Below are positions 28,901 to 34,194 of a DNA stretch of 34,194 nt, piece after piece. Source of the DNA: a virus; the IMG/VR virus record IMGVR_UViG_3300042876_000317, positions 1 to 34,194 of that record. One strand, 5' to 3'. A program made the position numbers and the translations under genes. Each line of letters opens with the position of its first letter. Position 1 is the stretch's first letter. The notes beneath the pieces are model-generated. The model had not been told where the DNA came from. It searched no databases and saw only the letters and a list, made by a program, of their open reading frames with translations.

Positions 28901-30183
28901 AATTCGCCAACATGGCGGCAGGCTGGATCAGCGAAGCAACAGGACTGGCAAGCCGAATCACAAGCATTCTCGGTAGCATCAATGTCCCATCTGGATTGGT
29001 GGGTGTCCTGGGTGGCGGTGGTGGGGCGGCTGGGGCTGCAGGTAGCGTAGCGGGCGGTGCCGCTGGCGCGGGCGGCGATGCTGCCGGAGCGGTAGCCGGG
29101 GCGATCGGTAGCAGCGTAACCGGACTAGTGGGCGCAATCTCGGGGGTTGCCACTGCAGTATCCAGCATCGTCGGCAACTTCCAGATGAGCGCCATGAACA
29201 AGGCGCTCGACAACATCGTTCTGCACACGCTACAGACGGCGAACGATCTAGCGAACCTCAGGCGCGATGATTGGGACCGCGAAACGCACCTGATGCGAAA
29301 GATTGACGACGTCTTTCAGTTCACTTGGCTGAAGATGGACGATATCTGGGGAGCTATCCTGGACCTGGGCGGCGGCGTCACAGTCGGCACCGACAACGGC
29401 ACGCTTACACTCGCGGCGCAAGCAATCGAAGGGCACACGGGCACGCTGCTCACCGACGTCGCCGGATTCCGCGGCGAAGTCTCCACTGGATTTTCCAATT
29501 CGATGACGAAGGCTAACGACCTGTGGCGCACGCTGCAAAACATCGAGACGAATACCAAAAAGGTCGAGGTAGTTGTTGAAGATACTACGACGCTAGGGAC
29601 GATTGCGGAGGGGTTGCGTAACATCAACCTCAGCCTGCAGGGCATATCCAATGTGTTCGCTAACGATGTGCTGTCAAAGATCCAAAGCAACACAGCGCCA
29701 ATTGGGGAGATGCGGACTCTCGTGGTGAACGGCATCAACGGCGTGACGACATTCCTACTGAATGATCTCAAATTATGGATGAGTGAGATTTCCGGGCTTC
29801 TGTCGCCCGTGTTCTACGCTTACGACAGGCTGAAAAACCGCAACCTTGCTGATGACATGTACCAGATGGTGGGCGGGTTCGACCGCATGGTGGAGATGAT
29901 GCGCCCAGTCACACAGATGGGCGTTATGTTCACTCGGCAGGATGTCGATGAGTCGCGCTGGCAAGATCGAATGGAGCGCTACCTGATCCCGCAGTACCAA
30001 TACTACGACCGCGTTGAGAAGGCCATTGCAGCGCGTGTGTCTGGTGGCAATACCGTTTCGGTGAACATCAGCGAAATCAATCTGGGGTCAACCCAGAACC
30101 TTTCGCGCGACACCATCGACAGGCTCGCTGCCACCATCGGCACACAGATTACGCGGTCAATGGCGCTGCAGGGCGCATCATGA
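25963..30183 (+). CDS. Tape measure protein, 1406 aa
   Basis: This largest gene sets tail length. Residues about 85-300 match the TP901-type tape measure core (VSKALAELHTRTGFTG, INLSRVTGEDLSGIIAS, LDTLYKVSQSTGIGVTSLSE, FGGPLRQLGFDF). Hydrophobic stretches occur around 50-65 and in the Gly/Ala-rich part near 1020-1070. Two internal repeat sets are seen: units with A...AF.NG...A.D...A near 509, 600 and 663, and a 45-residue unit (DW.KFK ... HVGGFVTGAIGKLF) near 846, 891 and 936. No lytic enzyme domain was seen. Confidence 0.9.
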   Translation: MAFDLLLKIGSDITGFSEGMTGMSSEIYDKVTQSVKNFDLFDYVGDKIGGVWGAVAIGAATGATAIGKELYKIGSDFDGMMDTIRVQTGATGPALEALGESAKNVFANVPASIEDVSKALAELHTRTGFTGPALESLTTQTINLSRVTGEDLSGIIASTTRVFGDWSDEIGTNTGPALDTLYKVSQSTGIGVTSLSESVVKFGGPLRQLGFDFETSAALIGKFEKEGVNADLVLGSLRIGLAKMAKEGVTDTNAALLELIDRVKGAGTAGEATRIAMELFGAKAGPDMAAAIKEGRFELDPLLEQLRNSPETINGAAKDTEDLTEQWKTFSNAISVLVEPAASGLFSLINEVGVGALQSLLKWIQDTTKDLTPAVEGFKNFYDSLGPIPGIIGDVVGWMGKIAIEGTVSFIKSVGDGFNTMGSLINGAVSAVQTVVTWLGTLWEKLGPIPGAVQAVSEKVGSMVTAIGGIPGVAGFFDGLKTKTKDAGEAAGTAAVEVTKLTTAHNPDKVRAFKEVLEATKLAFTNGEASAKDLKKATDDYNKAVEDAGKKAGTTTGQVDTLTESKKRAAAAAKAAKDESHALETALKNLGGESYNSEQKVKDLNTQMAAIDKAFRDGKISAETHAAAVATYRQKTDEALNPTKDLKDALGLLKVNVDDSEKKTVALNTALETARLAYFNGKLPLNDYIEAQANHKKALDDLKDPLANLNAEMLKVINQSGTAKTNIDNLNLAMTNSPQLLRDMNTEVINQGLAQSATNATIATSIQYIGSDLPKANTDAGTSWGTHATAAGTAMTGIQTGMGAMVTAVGAQGAALAADLTAKLWSGEGSWTAIGAKALDSFITGDWTKFKDNAISLVGGLASGAIAKLFGGGNDSLKSAHATGTAALPGDWGKFKDGSLTHVGGFVTGAIGKLFGSSADSLKSQHGTAVTAMAGSWESFKTGAMQHISGFVTQGINALVSGTGSFGDRIKGMLTSLVGEFANMAAGWISEATGLASRITSILGSINVPSGLVGVLGGGGGAAGAAGSVAGGAAGAGGDAAGAVAGAIGSSVTGLVGAISGVATAVSSIVGNFQMSAMNKALDNIVLHTLQTANDLANLRRDDWDRETHLMRKIDDVFQFTWLKMDDIWGAILDLGGGVTVGTDNGTLTLAAQAIEGHTGTLLTDVAGFRGEVSTGFSNSMTKANDLWRTLQNIETNTKKVEVVVEDTTTLGTIAEGLRNINLSLQGISNVFANDVLSKIQSNTAPIGEMRTLVVNGINGVTTFLLNDLKLWMSEISGLLSPVFYAYDRLKNRNLADDMYQMVGGFDRMVEMMRPVTQMGVMFTRQDVDESRWQDRMERYLIPQYQYYDRVEKAIAARVSGGNTVSVNISEINLGSTQNLSRDTIDRLAATIGTQITRSMALQGAS

Positions 30184-31379
30184 TCAACGCCGTTGAGGTG
30201 ATCATCGGCGGTGTAGACCGATCGCCCGTTGTCATTCAGCCTTCGATTGATATCGAGCTTGCGGTGGGCGGGCTATCACAGGCAAGATTCTCCATCGATG
30301 ATTTCGACGGTACGTGGTTCCCGCCGCGCGGTGAGTCTGTTGAAATCCGAGTGATCAACAACGATGGCGCGTCCGCGATGCCCAACGGATTCATGCTCAA
30401 CGGTGGGACGGCGAACGGCTATCCGTTTGCGCGAACGCTGTTTGGCGGCACAATCCGCCGCTGGAGTATGTCGCTGTATGAGCACGAGCCGATTGAAAGC
30501 AGCGCGTCTTTCATGCTCAACAGTAACCTGCTCGACGACCAACGCTTAGCGCCCGTCGCGGGGAAGTTCTGGTCCCGCAAGTTCGATATCGAATGCACGG
30601 ATTTCACACACTGGTTTCGGCGCGTGGCGATCAGGGACAACCCGTCATGGACCGGGCAAACGCTGGAGTTCATCGTTGAAGATATCGTCTCAACCTACAT
30701 GCCGAGCTTTGGCATCACCACAACCGGAGTGGCGACTGGCCCAACACTCACTTACGCCATCACGCGCCCGATGTATGTGGCTGACGTCTTCAACGAACTC
30801 TCCGCGCTGACGGGCGATCCGCCGTACCTGTGGCACGTCGACGAATTCGCGAATCTGTACTTCGCCCAATCCGCTGATCGGCTCTGCCCGTTTGAAATCG
30901 ACGGCACCTACACGTTCCACATGGGCCGCACGGAGCGCATTGACGTTAGCGAGTCAGACGAGAACTACCGCAATCGCGAAGTGCTGGTGCTGGAAGACGG
31001 CACTGTGGTCACTGATTCGGACGCCGGCGAGATTACCGATTGGGGCACGTGGGACAAGATCGAAGAACTACGGACGACTGACGCGGCAACGGCTGCGATA
31101 TTCGCGGCAGCGCAACTTCGCAAGTACCGCACGGAATATCAGGCGACTATCGCGCACAGGGAGCACGGCGCAAAGCCGGGGCAGCGAATCAACATCTATC
31201 TTCCCTCGCTTGGGCTGTCTGGGCCGTACGGCATCACCAGCGTCCGAGCCACCATCGGGTGGGACTGGATGACCAACGGCGAGTACGAGGCCAACGTGCA
31301 ATACGAGATGCAGGTATCCCGCAGCGGCGAACTGTTGTCGGACTTCAGAGAGTTTTTCACCCGAAAACTGAGGCAGTGA
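30180..31379 (+). CDS. Tail tip / baseplate hub protein, 399 aa
   Basis: The ATGA overlap couples it to the tape measure gene. The sequence is beta-rich (AVEVIIGGVDRSPVVIQPSI, IELAVGGLSQARFSIDDFDG) with a central YVADVFNELSALTGDPPYLW typical of gp27-like hub or tail-tip proteins, and a late NGEYEANVQYEMQ. It follows directly after tape measure, where distal tail and hub proteins lie. The exact counterpart is not certain. Confidence 0.7.
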   Translation: MINAVEVIIGGVDRSPVVIQPSIDIELAVGGLSQARFSIDDFDGTWFPPRGESVEIRVINNDGASAMPNGFMLNGGTANGYPFARTLFGGTIRRWSMSLYEHEPIESSASFMLNSNLLDDQRLAPVAGKFWSRKFDIECTDFTHWFRRVAIRDNPSWTGQTLEFIVEDIVSTYMPSFGITTTGVATGPTLTYAITRPMYVADVFNELSALTGDPPYLWHVDEFANLYFAQSADRLCPFEIDGTYTFHMGRTERIDVSESDENYRNREVLVLEDGTVVTDSDAGEITDWGTWDKIEELRTTDAATAAIFAAAQLRKYRTEYQATIAHREHGAKPGQRINIYLPSLGLSGPYGITSVRATIGWDWMTNGEYEANVQYEMQVSRSGELLSDFREFFTRKLRQ

Positions 31380-31382
31380 TCT

Positions 31383-32456
31383 ATGGCTAATCCCAATTCA
31401 GCAGTATTCCCGAGTACCGTTGCGACCGATACTGATTTGGTCCCGGTGACCGACAACTACCAGACAACGCTGGTTGGCAGCATCGGAACGGGCGACACGA
31501 GCCTGACGGTAGCGTCCATTCAAAACGCCGTCGGCAACAACGTCAACACGCCCATTGTGCTCACGATTGATAGCGAGCAAATCCACGCCGCGAGTCGTAG
31601 CGGAAACACGTTCACGAGCCTGACGCGCGGCATCAATGGCACGACGGCGGCATCGCACGCGGGAGGCGCGGCGGTCTATGGCAATCTAGTCGCGGACGTC
31701 ATCAACCAGCTTTGCGCGGAAGTGAAGGCCACACAGAACGAACTACTGAACAACGTCGCAAACATCGGCAAGCGCTTCTCGTATCTGACCAGCGGCAATT
31801 TCCTGGTGCCCACTGGCATTAGCCAAGTGATGATCAAGGCTTGGGGCGGCGGTGGCGGCGGCGGCGGTGGCAATGCTGCGCCCAATGGCGGCGGCGGTGG
31901 CGGCGCGGGGCAAGTGCTGGAGGCCGTCTATGGCGTGACCGCAGGGCAGACGATCACCATTACGTATGGCTCCGGTGGGTCAGGTGGAGGCGTCGGAGCG
32001 GACGGCAGTAACGGCGGCAATACTACCCTATCAGGCGGTGGCCTGTCAGCAACCATCACAGTATTTGGCGGCAAGGGCGGGAAGACTCTCGGCACAGGTG
32101 GCGAGAGTGGGTGCCCTTCGACCAATGCGGACGGTTCGCCTGGTGGGACTGTGGGCGGGACTCGGCCTGAGTTACGCGATACCAGTGGTGGCGGCGGCGG
32201 TGGCTCAAACATCTCAGGCGGGAACTCTGTGCTTGGCGCTGGTCCTAATCCTGGGGCATCGATTGCGGTGGCGGCAGGTATCTACGTAGGTGGGCACGGT
32301 GGAGGCTGTGCGCTCGGATTCCCTGGAATCCCCACCACCACCACGGGCGGCGTAGGCGGAGGGATCGGTGCAGGCGGCGCGGGTGGCAGCACTAACGCAG
32401 GCACGCGCTACGCTGGCGGGGCTGGAGCGGCGGGCGGCGTGCTGATCGAGTGGTAA
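31383..32456 (+). CDS. Glycine-rich tail fibre or receptor-binding protein
   Basis: The 357-residue protein has an N-terminal part (1-145) with SLTVASIQNAVGNNVNTPIV and SLTRGINGTTAASHAGGAA, a pattern common in phage fibre attachment parts. From about 150 it is very rich in Gly, with runs of six to nine Gly (around 153-160) broken by short Asn, Ser and Thr segments, ending AGAAGGVLIEW. Such Gly-rich tips, likely polyglycine-II bundles, are known in phage adhesins that choose the host receptor. Its stop abuts the stop of the leftward gene. Confidence 0.8.
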   Translation: MANPNSAVFPSTVATDTDLVPVTDNYQTTLVGSIGTGDTSLTVASIQNAVGNNVNTPIVLTIDSEQIHAASRSGNTFTSLTRGINGTTAASHAGGAAVYGNLVADVINQLCAEVKATQNELLNNVANIGKRFSYLTSGNFLVPTGISQVMIKAWGGGGGGGGGNAAPNGGGGGGAGQVLEAVYGVTAGQTITITYGSGGSGGGVGADGSNGGNTTLSGGGLSATITVFGGKGGKTLGTGGESGCPSTNADGSPGGTVGGTRPELRDTSGGGGGGSNISGGNSVLGAGPNPGASIAVAAGIYVGGHGGGCALGFPGIPTTTTGGVGGGIGAGGAGGSTNAGTRYAGGAGAAGGVLIEW

Positions 32457-32825
32457 TCACTGCACCCGGAAGTTCCGCGAGGCAATAACGGCGAATCCCG
32501 CAGACGTCGCGAAGTTCACCACGGCGGCCAGCTTCCGGCGTTCCGGGTGCTTGCGCAGCACGAAGTACTGTGACGCCAGCACGCCAGCCGTGATGCCAGC
32601 CTTTAGTGCAACACCGCGCTTACCGTATCCGCCATCCGCCGAACGCAGCAGCGGGTTACGCTCCGTGAGCCCTGCCGAGGAAACGGCATCCATGGTGGTC
32701 GTGGCAACCAGCGAGGCAACGGACCAACGGTAAGCGGTGCGCCAGTCGGAACCGGACACGGTGGAAGCGGCAGGCTCAGCGGCCATCAGCGAACCAGCAA
32801 TCGCAATCAGGATTAAGTATCTCAT
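32457..32825 (-). CDS. Exported/membrane protein on the opposite strand, 122 aa
   Basis: The start is ATG 32825, or ATG 32834 three codons earlier. MRYLILIAIAGSLMAAEPAA is a signal peptide with cleavage near MAA. Later parts are RWSVASLVATTTMDAVSSAG, NPLLRSADGGYGKRGVALK, and two weakly hydrophobic helices (AGITAGVLASQYFVL, AAVVNFATSAGFAVIA). The first and only leftward gene among the lysis/tail genes, it converges with the fibre gene without any gap. Could be a lysogenic accessory or lysis-related protein; unknown. Confidence 0.6.
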   Translation of the reverse strand: MRYLILIAIAGSLMAAEPAASTVSGSDWRTAYRWSVASLVATTTMDAVSSAGLTERNPLLRSADGGYGKRGVALKAGITAGVLASQYFVLRKHPERRKLAAVVNFATSAGFAVIASRNFRVQ

Positions 32826-32904
32826 CGCACTCATTAATGCAAGGTGACGCGAATACGTTTCACTTTGCCCACATTTTGATTGTACCGGGAGGGAAATAAC
32901 GAAC

Positions 32905-33315
32905 ATGTCAGAGCAAATCAAAACGCCGTGGGGTACCACCAATACCCCCGGCCAAGGCATCACCAACGCGAAGGACCCCGGACCAGTACCGGAGGATCTG
33001 ACGCCAGCCAGCAAACTACCGCCGCCGCCAGCAGAGCCCAACGTACTCAACGATCCAGCGACAAACCGCGCCATCGCGGAGTACGAGCAGTTGGAACGCG
33101 CGGACCACATCTACCGCAGAGCACTTGCGCTCTACGCGAAAAAGCTGCACGAGTATCGGCAGCAGCAGTTCTGGGGCAAGTCGCCCGTCGTGCCGTATTT
33201 CGGCGCGTCGTTTGCCGCTGCCTTTAATGGTTCCAATCTCACCGATGAGGTGAAAAACGCTCTGCCGTTTACCAAGGTGGCGGGGCTGTACGAAAAAGTC
33301 CAGGAGGTTAAGTAA
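32905..33315 (+). CDS. Hypothetical late protein with Pro-rich start, 136 aa
   Basis: ATG 32905 follows GGAGGGAAATAA. The first 45 residues are Pro-rich and unstructured (PEDLTPASKLPPPPAEPNV), the middle is helical (RAIAEYEQLERADHIYRRAL) and the end contains FGASFAAAFNGSNLTDEV. No family was recognised. It lies between the fibre and the lysin genes. Confidence 0.6.
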   Translation: MSEQIKTPWGTTNTPGQGITNAKDPGPVPEDLTPASKLPPPPAEPNVLNDPATNRAIAEYEQLERADHIYRRALALYAKKLHEYRQQQFWGKSPVVPYFGASFAAAFNGSNLTDEVKNALPFTKVAGLYEKVQEVK

Positions 33316-33710
33316 TGCCGCAGAGTTTTCAGTTGAAAGTCAGTGACTACGCCGTCCCCGGTGGACCGCCCGTCGCAATCGTAGTGCAGGAAAAGGATAA
33401 GGGCGGAAACCTCATCGGGCGCTATTTCGTGACGATGGTTCTGCCGCAGGGTGTGATCGGCATCGTTGCATCTGGCTCTGGCTATATGCACGAAATTCCG
33501 ATCACAGAAAACGTGTACCAGTTCCTCAAGGGCGCTGGCTTCCGGGCTGTCGAGTATCAGCCCGAACCGGACCCGATCGTGATCGAAGGCGAACTGAACC
33601 AGACGGACCCGTGGAAGTACCTGCTGGCCGTCGGCATCGGCGTAGCGAAGTTCGTGCCGCGCTCAACGGTCGTGACAATCGCTCGCAACTACGGATATCT
33701 GGGGAACTAA
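33315..33710 (+). CDS. Hypothetical late protein, 131 aa
   Basis: ATG 33315 shares a base with the previous stop. Beta strands dominate (SFQLKVSDYAVPGGPPVAIV, YFVTMVLPQGVIGIVASGSG), followed by a helix-like WKYLLAVGIGVAKFVPRSTV near the end that is hydrophobic enough to touch a membrane. A holin role is conceivable but there is only one such segment. Its stop overlaps the lysin start. Confidence 0.55.
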   Translation: MPQSFQLKVSDYAVPGGPPVAIVVQEKDKGGNLIGRYFVTMVLPQGVIGIVASGSGYMHEIPITENVYQFLKGAGFRAVEYQPEPDPIVIEGELNQTDPWKYLLAVGIGVAKFVPRSTVVTIARNYGYLGN

Positions 33711-34194
33711 TGAACCGTGACCAGTGGCTCTCCACCATTGCGCCCGTCGCGCTGAAGATGGAGAGCCTATTCGGTGTTCCTGCCCATGTGATGATCGCGC
33801 ACTCTGCCGTGGAATGCGGATGGGGTAGCGCGATCATCGGCAAGCATAACCACTTCGGCATCACCGCCGCGGCGCGGCACGCGCTTACTGTCATGGTGGC
33901 GACAAAGGAAGTACTCACGGACGATGAGGCGCGATGGTGGCGGGCGAAGTACCCCAACCGTCCACTCACGCCAGTCGGCACGTTGCACGGCAAGACGGTG
34001 TACAAAACCGTGCGCCCCTTCGCTGACTACCCAACTCTCGAAGATGGCGCCCGCGATTGGGTCAGCATCGTGACGGGCGAACGCGGTGGGCAGAAGCGCG
34101 TCGACGGGCAAGTGATCAGCTATCAAGGCGCGTGGCTGCAATACCGCGCGACGAACGATTGGAAGGCGTGGTGCCATCGCTATCTGCTGGTGTA
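33710..34194 (+). CDS. Glucosaminidase-type endolysin, 3' end missing
   Basis: ATG 33710 overlaps the previous stop and the frame runs off the window without a stop (161 complete codons). ALKMESLFGVPAHVMIAHSA, then VECGWGSAI with likely catalytic E35, and KHNHFGITA match the FlgJ/GH73 glucosaminidase fold that cuts cell-wall glycan strands. Later YKTVRPFADYPTLEDGARDW also fits the family. It should release progeny from the cell; there is no signal peptide. Confidence 0.85.
   Translation, partial: MNRDQWLSTIAPVALKMESLFGVPAHVMIAHSAVECGWGSAIIGKHNHFGITAAARHALTVMVATKEVLTDDEARWWRAKYPNRPLTPVGTLHGKTVYKTVRPFADYPTLEDGARDWVSIVTGERGGQKRVDGQVISYQGAWLQYRATNDWKAWCHRYLLV

Noticed and set aside
31840-32456. 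CRISPR-like or tandem DNA repeat array
   Set aside because: The repetition comes from glycine codons of the fibre gene; spacing is irregular and there is no repeat-spacer structure.

Overview
The window reads as one continuous stretch of a temperate, long-tailed (siphovirus-like) phage genome with HK97-type head genes. The base composition is GC-rich and genes are packed with four-base ATGA/GTGA/TTGA overlaps. The host is probably an acidobacterium. That is an inference from the integrase style (N-terminal Cys cluster before a tyrosine recombinase) and from several short signal peptides ending in AQ or AAEP; nothing here proves it. Phage genes lie on both sides of the attachment site, so this looks like an unintegrated phage genome or a circular viral contig, not a prophage edge.

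Layout. (1) 1-5194, plus strand: a replication initiator cut by the left edge, with repeat clusters inside it that could be an origin, then about a dozen small early genes (a ribosome-modulation-factor-like protein, coiled-coil proteins, Cys-pair proteins, a 34-residue membrane peptide, one exported protein). (2) 4982-6326: a small HTH protein that may be the excisionase, then a tyrosine integrase. (3) 6327-6440: attP, with a core matching the 3' end of a tRNA (probably tRNA-His) and similar repeats on both sides. (4) 6440-7428: a GIY-YIG/T5orf172 protein and an unknown. (5) 7429-9301: a convergent junction with a strong hairpin, a leftward operon of five small genes, and a divergent control region with two promoters overlapped by direct and inverted repeats. 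(6) 9302-13428, plus: HNH nuclease, winged-helix protein, an exported protein, a SAM methyltransferase and small unknowns. (7) 13425-19520: small and large terminase, portal, prohead protease, major capsid protein and an accessory protein, closed by a clear terminator. (8) 19646-25961: a lectin-like protein, an exported protein, head-tail connectors, a glycosyltransferase, a leftward ORF, the gp10-like neck protein, two related beta-rich proteins, probable tail tube and overlapping tail chaperones. (9) 25963-34194: tape measure, tail tip protein, glycine-rich fibre, a leftward exported protein, two unknowns and a glucosaminidase-type lysin cut by the right edge.

The core genes follow the usual order for a lambdoid/HK97-like phage. 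The least ordinary parts are the attP with its flanking repeats, the lysogeny control region (no CI-like repressor seen, apparently leaderless first genes), a glycosyltransferase and a methyltransferase that may act on glycans, and at least four exported proteins scattered through the genome. No functions were tested by search; family names rest on motifs visible in the translated sequence and on gene order.
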